Source of the DNA: Gordonia phthalatica | GTDB lineage: Bacteria; Actinomycetota; Actinomycetes; Mycobacteriales; Mycobacteriaceae | Direction of reading: 5' to 3' | Assembly (NCBI RefSeq): GCF_001305675.1 | Contig: NZ_CP011853.1 | Span: 186,001-250,000 of the forward strand | Length of the DNA stretch: 64,000 nt | Notes under the pieces: generated by a model | Seen by the model: the letters and a program-made list of their open reading frames with translations, nothing else | Told to the model about the DNA's origin: nothing | The model's database searches: none | Program-made: the position numbers and the translations under genes | Part shown: positions 44,002 through 52,302 of the stretch, piece after piece | Numbering within the stretch: the first letter of the stretch is position 1 | Layout of the letters: each line of letters opens with the position of its first letter

Positions 44002-44820
44002 TCAACCGGCGACGCGGACGCCGTCGGACATGGCGACGGTGACGGCGCCCGCGACGGCGGCGGCGAACGCGATCACGGTGAGCGCACCCCAGCCGGGGAG
44101 GGTCTGGTCGCCGAGGAGGACGGCCCCGAACACCCCGGGGACGACGGTCTCGCCGACGGCGAGGGAGGCGGCCGCTGAGGCGACGCTCCCGGCCTGCAGC
44201 GCGACCGTGAACAGGTAGAACCCGCCGGGGCCGCAGACCAGGACCGCGTACGCGGCGGGGTCGGTGAGCAGGGTGCCGAGGTCGAGGGGTGCGAGGCCGT
44301 CGACGATGCGGATGCCGACGGCCATCAGCCCGAACAGGATGCCGGACGACATAGCGGCGAGGATTGCGACGCGGCGGGGTCTGGCGACCGCAGCGGCCAC
44401 GACTCCGAGGAGGAGCAGGGCGACGCCGGCACCGAGGACGGACCAGTGCAGGACTGGCCCGGGGTCGTCGTGTCCTTCGCTGCCTGCGGTGAGCGCGAGG
44501 GTGACGAGGGCGACCATGACGACGCCGATGCCGACGATGTCGCGCCGGGTGAGCGTGACCTTCAGCAGGACGGCGGCGAGGACCGCGGTGACGACGAGGT
44601 TGGAGCTGACGATGGGCCCGGACAGGAACAGGGGGAGCGTGCGCGAGGCGACGGCGGTGCCGACGAAGCCGATTCCGTCGAGCGCCATCCCGGCGAGGAA
44701 CAGCGGCTGAAGCATCGCGGAGAACGCCGTCTCCGTCTGATCTGCGGCTCGCGCCTGCAGGACCGACGCCGTCCCGAACCCGAGGGCCGCGACGACGGCC
44801 GCGATGATTCCGAGCACCAT
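44002..44820 (-). CDS. DMT-superfamily (EamA-like) transporter
   Basis: The 272-residue integral membrane protein has nine to ten helices throughout, with the internal two-fold repeat of EamA-type permeases (GFGTASVLQARAAD early, GGFYLFTVALQAGSV late). Substrate unknown. TAGCTT at 44827-44832 lies exactly six bases before ATG 44820, so the message is leaderless. It follows serS with 43 bases between. Confidence 0.82.
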   Translation of the reverse strand: MVLGIIAAVVAALGFGTASVLQARAADQTETAFSAMLQPLFLAGMALDGIGFVGTAVASRTLPLFLSGPIVSSNLVVTAVLAAVLLKVTLTRRDIVGIGVVMVALVTLALTAGSEGHDDPGPVLHWSVLGAGVALLLLGVVAAAVARPRRVAILAAMSSGILFGLMAVGIRIVDGLAPLDLGTLLTDPAAYAVLVCGPGGFYLFTVALQAGSVASAAASLAVGETVVPGVFGAVLLGDQTLPGWGALTVIAFAAAVAGAVTVAMSDGVRVAG

Positions 44821-44863
44821 CGCTAAAAGCTACGCCGCCTCTCGCGGGAAAGACTGAAGCAGG

Positions 44864-46120
44864 TCAGGCCGGAGGAGCGATCCGCTCCACACCGACGAAC
44901 CGAGCCAGCTCGGGCGGAAGCACGACCGACCCATCGCTCTGCTGATGGTTCTCCAGAATCGCGACCAGCCAGCGGGTGGTGGCGAGGGTGCCGTTGAGCG
45001 TCGCGGCGGTCTGCGGCTTCCCGTTCTCGTCGCGGTAGCGCACGGAGAGGCGTCGTGCCTGGAAGGTGGTGCAGTTCGAGGTCGACGTGAGTTCGCGGTA
45101 GGTGTTCTGGGTGGGGACCCAGGCCTCGCAGTCGAACTTGCGGGCGGCGGAGCTGCCGAGGTCGCCGCCTGCGACGTCGATGACCCGGTAGGGCACGTCG
45201 ATCGCGGCGAGCATGTCCTTCTCCCAGCCGAGGATGCGCTGGTGTTCGGCTTCGGCGTCTTCGGGCTTGCAGTAGATGAAGCCCTCCACCTTGTCGAACT
45301 GGTGGACGCGGATGATGCCGCGGGTGTCCTTGCCGTAGGAGCCGGCTTCGCGGCGGAAGCAGGTGGACCAGCCGGCGTAGCGCTTGGGGCCGCCGGAGAG
45401 GTCGAGGATCTCGTCCTTGTGGTAGCCGGCGAGCGGGACCTCGGAGGTGCCGACGAGGTACATGTCATCGTCGTCGAGGTGATAGATCTCGTCGCTGTGG
45501 GCGCCGAGGAAGCCGGTGCCCGCCATGATCTCGGGCTTCACGAGGACCGGCGGGATCATCAGGGTGAACCCGTTGGCGGTGGCTTTGGCGGCGGCCATGT
45601 TGAGGAGGCCGAGCTGCAGCATGGCGCCGAGACCGGTGAGGAAGTAGAAGCGCGATCCGGAGACCTTGACGCCGCGCGCCATGTCGATAAGGCCGAGGGT
45701 CTCACCGAGTTCGAGGTGGTCCTTGGGGTTCTCGATGGCGCGGGGTTCGCCGACGTGCTCGAGGACGATGTAGTCGTCCTCGCCGCCGGCGGGGGCGCCT
45801 TGGATGATGTTGGAGATGGCGCGGTGCGCGTCGGACGACGCGGTATCGGCGTCGTTCTGCTTGGCGACGGCTGCCTTCACCTGCTCGGCGAGGGTCTTGC
45901 CCTTGGCGAGCAGTTCGGTCTTCTCGTCGCCGGACGCCTTGCCCACGAGCTTGCCGAGGGCCTTCTGCTCGGAGCGCAGGGCGTCGGCTTCGGCGATGGC
46001 CGAACGGCGCGCGACGTCGGCGTCGAGCAGCTGGTCGACGAGGCTCGGGTCTTCGCCGCGGGCGCGCTGCGATTCGCGGACAAGGTCGGGGTTCTCACGC
46101 ACGATCTTCAGGTCGATCAC
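44864..46120 (-). CDS. serS: Seryl-tRNA synthetase
   Basis: The 418-residue class II synthetase charges tRNA-Ser. The N-terminal coiled-coil arm (residues ~30-105) binds the tRNA long arm; then come motif 2 (TCFRREAGSYGKDTRGIIRV) and motif 3 (GTLATTRWLVAILENHQ). Length fits the family. GTG 46120 is supported by TAGGGT at 46128-46133, seven bases upstream (leaderless), and by the usual VIDLKIVRENPD start. Divergent from the septum-formation gene. Confidence 0.96.
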   Translation of the reverse strand: MIDLKIVRENPDLVRESQRARGEDPSLVDQLLDADVARRSAIAEADALRSEQKALGKLVGKASGDEKTELLAKGKTLAEQVKAAVAKQNDADTASSDAHRAISNIIQGAPAGGEDDYIVLEHVGEPRAIENPKDHLELGETLGLIDMARGVKVSGSRFYFLTGLGAMLQLGLLNMAAAKATANGFTLMIPPVLVKPEIMAGTGFLGAHSDEIYHLDDDDMYLVGTSEVPLAGYHKDEILDLSGGPKRYAGWSTCFRREAGSYGKDTRGIIRVHQFDKVEGFIYCKPEDAEAEHQRILGWEKDMLAAIDVPYRVIDVAGGDLGSSAARKFDCEAWVPTQNTYRELTSTSNCTTFQARRLSVRYRDENGKPQTAATLNGTLATTRWLVAILENHQQSDGSVVLPPELARFVGVERIAPPA

Positions 46121-46176
46121 ACGTTGAACCCTACTCGGGACACGGTGGAAGCATCGACCAGGCATGATGGATTGCG

Positions 46177-47619
46177 ATGACTTCGAAGCGCGATCAACCG
46201 ATGCACGACGGCCGCGGCGACGACGAGGCTGAGCTCGTCGCCGACGGCGGTGCGGACGTGGGGACCCCGGACGGCGATCTCGTCGACGGTGCGGGGGTGC
46301 CCGAAAACGTGGAGACAGCAGGGGAGACAAGGGAATTCGAGTCCGCCGACGAGTGGGGGCTGGAGCCCGAGGCGGACCCGCACGGTGAGCCCCCGGACGA
46401 CGACGCCGACGAGGTGGAGGACGACGTCGAGGAGTGGGGCGTCGAGCCCGAGGACGCGTATTACGACGAGGGCGAGTTCGATGACGAGGACGTCGAGGAC
46501 GGCGTTCCGGCGCCGGTTGTGAGCGACGACTCGCCCGACGTCGACGATGATCCGAAACGCAGTCGGGCCGGGAAGAACCGCCTGCGCGCGGTCCTGGCCG
46601 CCGTGTTGGTGGGCGGAGTCGCGGCCGGTGGCGTGCTGTACGCGACCGGCGGCTTCGACGATCTCGGCGAGGTCGGCTCGTCGGTGATCGGCGACAAGGC
46701 GTTGCCGCAGAACGACTTCACCCGGTCGGAGGCGGGCGACTGCCTGACGTGGACTGCCGATGCGCCGGGCGACCCGGTGACGGTGGAGTGCACCAAGCCG
46801 CACCGTTTCGAGGTGGCGGGTGTGCTGGACACGTCGACCTTCCCGACCGCGGAGTTCGCGTCGACGGCACCGTTCCCCACTCCGGAGCGGTTCGCGGAGA
46901 TCCGGGATGAGAACTGCTCGGTGATCGTCTCGCGCTATCTGGGCGGTGCGCTGGATCCGCAGGGTCGGTTCGCGCCCGGTCTGATGTTCCCGTCGGAGTC
47001 GGAGTGGCAGCAGGGTGTGCGGAGTCTGCGCTGCGGTATCGAGCAGCCGGGCGTCGGCGGTGTGCAGGACGAGTTCACGGGTCGGGTGCGTGACGTGGAC
47101 CAGTCGTTCACGTGGGCTGACGGAAGCTGCATCGGGATCGATGCGAAGTCGCGGCAGCCGACCGGTGCCGTGGTGAACTGCGCGGAGCCGCACGCCTTCC
47201 AGGTGACCGGCAGCGTCGACATGTCGCAGCGGTTCGGCGGTCGTACATCCGGCAAGCCGTGGCCGAGTGTGAACGATCAGAACGAGTATCTGCGCGGCAT
47301 CTGCCCGAACCGGACCAACCGGTTCTTCGGTGGTGCGGAGAAGTTCAAGCAGACCACGTTGAACGTGCAGCCGTCGGTGCTGTCGGAGGTCAGTTGGCTG
47401 ACCGGCAGTCGTCGGGTCTTCTGCTATGTGGCACTGCCGGATCGCGGTGGTTTCGCGACCCTGGTGGGCGACGCGCGCGAGGGGCCGCTGCTGATCAACG
47501 GCAAGGTGCCGACGCCGCCGAACGAGGGTCCGCCCGGACGTTCGGTGGGCGAGCCGGTGCCGCTGCCGCCGGGGTACACCCCGTCCGATCAGGAGCCTGC
47601 CGCGCCGGTGGGCGGCTGA
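46177..47619 (+). CDS. Septum-formation family membrane protein
   Basis: The 480-residue protein has a very acidic N-terminal half (residues ~10-130, Asp/Glu rich with WGLEPEA/WGVEPED repeats), one membrane helix (LRAVLAAVLVGGVAAGGVLYA), then an extracytoplasmic domain with paired segments DCLTW...VECTKPHRFEVAG and SCIGI...VNCAEPHAFQVTG. This is the septum-formation (PF13845-like) layout of M. tuberculosis Rv3835; cysteines in matching places suggest disulfides. A role in division is by family name only. The metallopeptidase gene begins two bases after its stop. Confidence 0.85.
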   Translation: MTSKRDQPMHDGRGDDEAELVADGGADVGTPDGDLVDGAGVPENVETAGETREFESADEWGLEPEADPHGEPPDDDADEVEDDVEEWGVEPEDAYYDEGEFDDEDVEDGVPAPVVSDDSPDVDDDPKRSRAGKNRLRAVLAAVLVGGVAAGGVLYATGGFDDLGEVGSSVIGDKALPQNDFTRSEAGDCLTWTADAPGDPVTVECTKPHRFEVAGVLDTSTFPTAEFASTAPFPTPERFAEIRDENCSVIVSRYLGGALDPQGRFAPGLMFPSESEWQQGVRSLRCGIEQPGVGGVQDEFTGRVRDVDQSFTWADGSCIGIDAKSRQPTGAVVNCAEPHAFQVTGSVDMSQRFGGRTSGKPWPSVNDQNEYLRGICPNRTNRFFGGAEKFKQTTLNVQPSVLSEVSWLTGSRRVFCYVALPDRGGFATLVGDAREGPLLINGKVPTPPNEGPPGRSVGEPVPLPPGYTPSDQEPAAPVGG

Positions 47620-47620
47620 C

Positions 47621-47971
47621 ATGCCGGTCTCCATGTCGGAGCGCGATTTCGAGAATCTGGTCGGCGATGCGCTGGACCTGCTCCCGGAAGAGCTGATGAA
47701 GGCGATGTCGAACGTCGTCATCCTGGTGCGGCCGCGCAACGACGACGATCCGACGATCCTCGGTCTGTACACGGGCGTCGCATTGACCGAACGGACCACC
47801 GAGTACGCCGGCTTTCTGCCGGACACCATCGAGATCTACCGCGAGCCCCTGCTCGCGATGTGTCACACGGAGGAGCAGGTGCGTCGCGAGGTGGCGATCA
47901 CCGTCCTGCATGAGGTGGGGCACCATTTCGGCATCGGCGACGAGTGGCTGCACGCAAACGGCTGGGGTTGA
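47621..47971 (+). CDS. Zincin-like metallopeptidase
   Basis: The 116-residue protein has HEVGHHFGIGDEW near residue 96, an HExxH zinc site with a following Asp, as in the small zincin-like family represented by M. tuberculosis Rv3836. It is probably cytoplasmic; a target is unknown. It begins one base after the septum-protein gene, so the two are likely cotranscribed. ATG 47621 is used; ATG 47633 is possible. Confidence 0.88.
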   Translation: MPVSMSERDFENLVGDALDLLPEELMKAMSNVVILVRPRNDDDPTILGLYTGVALTERTTEYAGFLPDTIEIYREPLLAMCHTEEQVRREVAITVLHEVGHHFGIGDEWLHANGWG

Positions 47972-47975
47972 TGTG

Positions 47976-48062
47976 ACGCGGAGCGGCAGGTCGAGCCGAT
48001 GGAGCGGAGCGACAGGTCGAGCCGACGTCCGAGGCCGAAGGCCGAGGCGTCGGTCGAGACCA
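47976..48062. repeat. Degenerate GC-rich intergenic repeat
   Basis: GACAGGTCGAGCCGA-like units occur twice (near 47985 and 48010), followed by CGAGGCCGAAGGCCGAGG (48031-48048), a hairpin, and GGTCGAGACC (48052-48061), itself a palindrome. It belongs to the same loose family as the repeats near 12730 and 28004. It fills the space before the HD-domain gene. Confidence 0.5.
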
Positions 48063-48098
48063 CGTGACAGACGCTGGATGCCGGTAGACGATTGAACA

Positions 48099-48677
48099 AT
48101 GACGATCCCCACCCCCATCCGCACCGACCTCACACAACGCTGGAACGAACCCCACCGCAAACACCACAACCAGCGCCACCTCGACGAGGTCCTGGCGGCT
48201 CTGGAGACGCTCCGCGGAGCGGGCCTGGAGTTCGCCGAGCGGCCCGTGGTGTTGGCAGCGTGGTTCCACGACGCGATCTACGATCCGGCGGGCAGCGACA
48301 ACGAGGGCGATTCGGCGGAGTTGGCGCGCAGCCTGTTGGCGGAGGATCCCGACCGCGACGAGGTCGCGCGGCTGGTGGAGATGACGCGCGATCATCGGCC
48401 TGCGGACGACGACGCGAACGGCATCGCACTGGCCGACGCGGATTTCTCGGTGCTGGGTGCGGACCCGGCTCGCTATGACGAGTACGCCGCGGGTGTCCGG
48501 GCGGAGTATCGGCACGTTCCCGACTTGATCTTCCGGAGCACGCGGCGTGGCATCCTGGCCGAGTTCCTGACCCGCGATCATCTCTACGCCTCGGCGCAGG
48601 CGCAGCGGCTCTGGGAGGAGCAGGCGCGCGCAAACCTGCGCCGCGAGGTCCGGAGTCTGGTGCGTCCGGCCGGCTGA
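48099..48677 (+). CDS. HD-domain metal-dependent phosphohydrolase
   Basis: The 192-residue protein has the HD signature: H in RHLDEVLAAL, HD in WFHDAIYD, and a distal D in LADADFSVLG. Similar small proteins are annotated as predicted HD phosphohydrolases, acting on nucleotides, with no defined substrate. It converges with the phosphoglycerate-mutase-like gene; GGCTGAGC (48673-48680) and GCTCAGCC (48698-48705) form a weak hairpin between them. Confidence 0.85.
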   Translation: MTIPTPIRTDLTQRWNEPHRKHHNQRHLDEVLAALETLRGAGLEFAERPVVLAAWFHDAIYDPAGSDNEGDSAELARSLLAEDPDRDEVARLVEMTRDHRPADDDANGIALADADFSVLGADPARYDEYAAGVRAEYRHVPDLIFRSTRRGILAEFLTRDHLYASAQAQRLWEEQARANLRREVRSLVRPAG

Positions 48678-48698
48678 GCTGCGGGGTCGGGCGCTCGC

Positions 48699-49370
48699 TC
48701 AGCCCATCGGGTCGGCGTTCTCCGCGGCCGCGTCGTCCTTCGGAGAGTCGTCGCCGGGCAGATCGGCCTCGCCCCAGCGATGACAGATCCACAGGCCGTC
48801 GCTGTACTCCAGGTCGACGGTGCCCGTGTTCTGCAGGTAGTTCTTCATGGCGAACTCGGGGTCGAGCTTGGTGAGGTGCGCGGCGATGAGCCGGATCGCG
48901 GCGCCGTGGGAGACCAGGTAGACGTCGCGCTGGTGTTCGCCGGTCAGGTATCGGGCGGTGAGGTCGTCGATCACCGGGAGGTACCGCGCATGCAGCATCT
49001 CGAGGGATTCGCCGCCGGGGAGGCGGGCGTCGAGGTCGCCGCGGTGCCAGCGGACCACGGTCTCGTGGAACAGGTCGTGTGCTTCGCGGTCGGAGCGTCC
49101 CTCGAGGTCGCCGACCTGGATCTCGTGAACACCCTCCACGGTTTCGGTTCCGGCATCCCAGACCGAGCCGATGAGGTCGGCGGTCTGCTGGGCGCGGTTC
49201 GCGACCGAGTTGACCAGGATCGCTTCGTCGGACAGCGGGTGTTCCAGGCCGAAGCGGACGCCCTGGCGGGCGCCGAAGTCGGTGAGCGACGCGCCGGGCA
49301 GCGCGGTGTCGAGGCGTTTGAGGACGTTCGCGGTGGTCTCACCGTGTCGGACCAGGTGCAGTCGAGCCAT
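48699..49370 (-). CDS. Histidine phosphatase (phosphoglycerate-mutase-like) protein
   Basis: The 223-residue protein has the RHGE catalytic motif at residues 8-11 (LHLVRHGETTAN) and a second active-site His in VYLVSHGAAIRLI. It corresponds to M. tuberculosis Rv3837c (gpm2), a likely phosphatase rather than a true mutase. It begins one base after the pheA stop and is cotranscribed with it. Confidence 0.9.
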   Translation of the reverse strand: MARLHLVRHGETTANVLKRLDTALPGASLTDFGARQGVRFGLEHPLSDEAILVNSVANRAQQTADLIGSVWDAGTETVEGVHEIQVGDLEGRSDREAHDLFHETVVRWHRGDLDARLPGGESLEMLHARYLPVIDDLTARYLTGEHQRDVYLVSHGAAIRLIAAHLTKLDPEFAMKNYLQNTGTVDLEYSDGLWICHRWGEADLPGDDSPKDDAAAENADPMG

Positions 49371-49371
49371 G

Positions 49372-50313
49372 TCAGCGGTCTCCCTGAAGCAGATCGTCGA
49401 ACCACGCGCGGGATTCGGCGTGGTCGGGCGGGGTCGCCGCGGCGGCGACGGTCAGAAGCGGGTCGATGGGCCAGGAACCGAGGAAGACGACGCGATCGGC
49501 CGACCGATGGAGGGCGCGCAGGGCCTCACCGACGGCGGCGTCCTGCACGTGCCCCCGCGCGTCGAGGTAGAAGCGGTACTGGCCGCCGCCGCGGCTGGTC
49601 TTGGTGGGGCGCGATTCGATCCGCGTGAGGTCGAGTCCACGCATCGCGAACTCGTTCATCGCGGCCACCAGGCTGCCGGGCGTGTTCGGCAGATCGAGGA
49701 TCACCGATGTGCGGTCCGCACCGGTCCGCTCCGGCGGGCGGCCCGGCCTCCCGAGCAGGAGGAAGCGGGTCACGGCGTCGTCGGAGTCGGCGACCCCGTC
49801 GGCGAGTGTCGTCAGTCCGTGCATCCGCGCGGCGGCGGTGGTGGTGACGGCGGCGTCGGCCTTCCCCGCGGCCACGTCCCGGGCGGCGCCGGCGTTGGAC
49901 GTCGCGATGACGAACTCGGCGTTCGGGTACAGCTCTTCGACGCTGCGTCGAACCTGGCCCGCGGCCACCGGATAGGCGGCGACGGTCCGGACGTCGACGG
50001 GTTCGAGTGGCTGAGCTGCGGCGATGGTGAACGCGATGTCGAGCGCGACTTCGGCGTAGGCCTGCACGCGGTCCTGGTCGCCGGTCGGGGCGAGGGCGTC
50101 CATGGTGGCCGGGACGGCCCCCTCGAGGGAACTCTCGATCGGCACGCAGCCGAAGTCGACGTCGCCGCGTCGAATCATCTCGATCACGGTCGGGGGATTG
50201 CTCACGGGGACCTTGGTGGCCGTCTCGTCCTCACCGCGACGTCGCAGGACGGCGTCGAGGGCCATCTCGGTGAACGTGCCGGCGGGTCCGAAATATGCGT
50301 AGCTGGGCACCAT
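49372..50313 (-). CDS. pheA: Prephenate dehydratase
   Basis: The 313-residue enzyme makes phenylpyruvate from prephenate in phenylalanine synthesis. It starts AYFGPAGTFTEMALDA, has the TRF catalytic motif (AVTRFLLLGRPG), and ends with an ACT regulatory domain (LPNTPGSLVAAMNEFAMRGLDLTRIESRP) that binds phenylalanine for feedback control; it lacks the chorismate mutase domain. TACTGT at 50317-50322 is six bases before GTG 50310, so leaderless translation may start at that GTG, one codon inside ATG 50313. Confidence 0.95.
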   Translation of the reverse strand: MVPSYAYFGPAGTFTEMALDAVLRRRGEDETATKVPVSNPPTVIEMIRRGDVDFGCVPIESSLEGAVPATMDALAPTGDQDRVQAYAEVALDIAFTIAAAQPLEPVDVRTVAAYPVAAGQVRRSVEELYPNAEFVIATSNAGAARDVAAGKADAAVTTTAAARMHGLTTLADGVADSDDAVTRFLLLGRPGRPPERTGADRTSVILDLPNTPGSLVAAMNEFAMRGLDLTRIESRPTKTSRGGGQYRFYLDARGHVQDAAVGEALRALHRSADRVVFLGSWPIDPLLTVAAAATPPDHAESRAWFDDLLQGDR

Positions 50314-50367
50314 TTCACAGTAGTCGAGACGGTGGGTCCGTGCCGTTGACGCGAAAACCCGCACGCG

Positions 50368-50406
50368 TTAGGTTAGGTAAGTCTAAGTTAGGTTGAGCTA
50401 ACAAAC
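50368..50406 (+). promoter_or_regulatory. Tandem IdeR/DtxR-type iron boxes
   Basis: TTAGGTTAGGTAAGTCTAA (50368-50386) agrees with the IdeR consensus TTAGGTTAGGCTAACCTAA at 15 of 19 positions, and TTAGGTTGAGCTAACAAAC (50388-50406) at 14 of 19. The two start 20 bases apart, as in many IdeR-repressed promoters. They end 18 bases before the GTG of the DUF2470 gene, so this gene should be repressed when iron is abundant. The pheA promoter lies on the other side. Confidence 0.75.
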
Positions 50407-50423
50407 GGTTACCGGAGGTGCCA

Positions 50424-51188
50424 GTGAACACGATCCTCGCTCCATGCGACGCCGAGTTGATCCAGACGGCATGCCGCCGCGCACACGGCGGAACCCTGTC
50501 CGTCAGTGCTCCGGAGTCGGCGGTGTCCGGCGCGGGCTGCGACAGCGTGTCGATGGTGCACCTCTTCGAGGGCGACGCATTCCTGCTGGTCGACGACGCG
50601 ACGCCAGCCCTCGGGCTGGTCCGGTCCGGCGTCGAGGAGGTCACGGCGATGGTCGAGGTGATCGACTGCGCGCCGGTCCAGATGCGCGAGCGGGTGCGGT
50701 CGTTGATCTGGCTGTCGGGAACCTTGAACCCGGTGCCCGCCGAGCTCGAACGCGATCTGGCGATCGAGATCGCCGGCGATCACCCGGACGAGCGGCTCCT
50801 GGACCTGGGGCACGGCCACAGTCTGGTGCGCATGGCGCTCGACTCGGCGGTCCTGGCGACCTCGACCGGTGCCGGCGGCGTCGACGTCGAGGCGATCGCG
50901 GCCGCGCAGCCCGATCCGTTCTGGGAGTTCGAGACCGACTGGCTGGTCCACCTCGACGCCGACCACCAGGACCTGATCCACCAGCTCTCGCACCGACTGC
51001 CCGATCACGTGCGCGGCGGTCGTGCACGACCGCTCCGCCTCGATCGGTTCGGCATCACCTTCCGCATCGAGATGGGCTGCCGTGACGAGGACGTGCGGAT
51101 CCCGTTCGCGCGCCCGGTCACCCGCATTCCGGAACTGTCTGCCGCCATCCACTCACTGGCGCTGCATCCCTGCCTCGGGCACGACTGA
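50424..51188 (+). CDS. DUF2470 protein, probable iron-regulated heme-related protein
   Basis: The 254-residue protein has a split-barrel-like first part (HLFEGDAFLLVDDATPAL, then VEVIDCAPVQMRERVRSLIWLSGTL) and a C-terminal DUF2470 domain (EFETDWLVHLDADHQDLIHQL to FGITFRIEM). DUF2470 domains occur in heme-utilisation HugZ-type proteins, which share this fold pair. Candidate role: heme binding or degradation, or storage of iron-bound cofactor. GGAGG at 50414-50418 decides GTG 50424 as start. Regulation by IdeR is strongly suggested by the tandem boxes just upstream. Confidence 0.75.
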   Translation: MNTILAPCDAELIQTACRRAHGGTLSVSAPESAVSGAGCDSVSMVHLFEGDAFLLVDDATPALGLVRSGVEEVTAMVEVIDCAPVQMRERVRSLIWLSGTLNPVPAELERDLAIEIAGDHPDERLLDLGHGHSLVRMALDSAVLATSTGAGGVDVEAIAAAQPDPFWEFETDWLVHLDADHQDLIHQLSHRLPDHVRGGRARPLRLDRFGITFRIEMGCRDEDVRIPFARPVTRIPELSAAIHSLALHPCLGHD

Positions 51189-51222
51189 CCGCACCGTCGC
51201 GCGGGCGACTACCGTTGACGAC

Positions 51223-52044
51223 GTGACTTCTCAGCGGCGCGGTGTGGGAGCCTTGCTCCGCGCCGCGCTGCATCCGCCGGAATCGGCGATCTCACGGGTC
51301 GACGACCCCAGCGAGCGGCGTGCCCTCATCGTCGAACTCCTGCTGGTCGGCGTCCTGACCTTCGGGTTCTCCGCGCTCTACGCGATCCTGTCGTTGCTGG
51401 AGAATGCGCTGACCACCGGGATCGGCGGCACCACGGTCGCGCTGAATCCCGTCGCATCGTCGGTGGCCGCGATCGATGCGATCCGGCAGGGGATGAGCGT
51501 GATCCGGCTGCTGGCCATCGGCGGGCTCGGCGCCTACCTGCTCTGGCGCACCGGTATCGGGTTGCGTCGCGTCGGGCTGGCACGACCGTCCCGCGCCGAC
51601 GTCCCGCCCGCCGTGCTCCTGGCCGCGGTGATCGGACTGCCCGGCCTCGCACTGGTGGCGGTGTCGCAGGCGATGGGCGCGAACTCGGTCCTGGACGTCG
51701 CACCGACCGACGACCTGTGGTGGCGGATCCCGGTCCTCGCGCTGAAGTCGTTCGGCAACGGCTTCGCCGAGGAGGTGGTGGTGGTCGGCTACTTCATGAC
51801 TCGACTCCGCCAGCTGGGTCTGCGTGCCAACGTCGCCCTGTGGTCGTCGGCCGTGCTGCGCGGCGCCTACCACGCCTACCAGGGGCTGGGCGCCGCCGTC
51901 GGCAACGTGGTGATGGGGCTGGTCTACGGACGCTGGTACCAGGTGACGGGCAGGCTGTGGCCGCTGGTCTTGGCGCACGCGCTGATCGACACGATCGCCT
52001 TCATCGGTTACGCGGTCCTGACGCGAACCGGCGTGCTGGGCTGA
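51223..52044 (+). CDS. CPBP (CAAX protease and bacteriocin-processing) family membrane protease
   Basis: The 273-residue protein has about seven helices with the CPBP motifs: FAEEVVVVGYF (Glu-Glu), RGAYHAYQG (His) and HALIDTIAF (His/Asp). The third position of the first motif lacks the usual Arg, but the pattern is otherwise complete. Function is unknown. TACCGT (51210-51215) seven bases before GTG 51223 gives a leaderless pattern. A hairpin follows at 52073. Confidence 0.85.
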   Translation: MTSQRRGVGALLRAALHPPESAISRVDDPSERRALIVELLLVGVLTFGFSALYAILSLLENALTTGIGGTTVALNPVASSVAAIDAIRQGMSVIRLLAIGGLGAYLLWRTGIGLRRVGLARPSRADVPPAVLLAAVIGLPGLALVAVSQAMGANSVLDVAPTDDLWWRIPVLALKSFGNGFAEEVVVVGYFMTRLRQLGLRANVALWSSAVLRGAYHAYQGLGAAVGNVVMGLVYGRWYQVTGRLWPLVLAHALIDTIAFIGYAVLTRTGVLG

Positions 52045-52072
52045 GATCTCGCGGGACCTGGGGCAGAAAGAG

Positions 52073-52129
52073 AAAGCGCGGCGCAGGCCGCGGGACGAAT
52101 TCACACCCCTGGTCTCTGCGCCGCGCTTT
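52073..52129 (+). terminator. Inverted repeat after the CPBP gene
   Basis: AAAGCGCGGCGCAG (52073-52086) is perfectly complementary to CTGCGCCGCGCTTT (52116-52129), a 14-bp stem with a 29-base loop ending in TTT. It is the probable terminator of the CPBP gene. The rest of the gap to 52302 shows nothing recognisable. Confidence 0.75.
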
Positions 52130-52302
52130 AACGATCCGAGCAGCTCCCTCCCAAGAGCCCCGATTCCACCCGGACCGAGCACAGCGGAGCGGGACTGAAC
52201 GTCCCGCAACCTGAGGTCAAGGTACCACGATGACAACGGTTGTTGCACGGGTCGGGTGCCGCATAGTCCGCTTGAATGACGGAATCGACGGAGACGCCGG
52301 GA

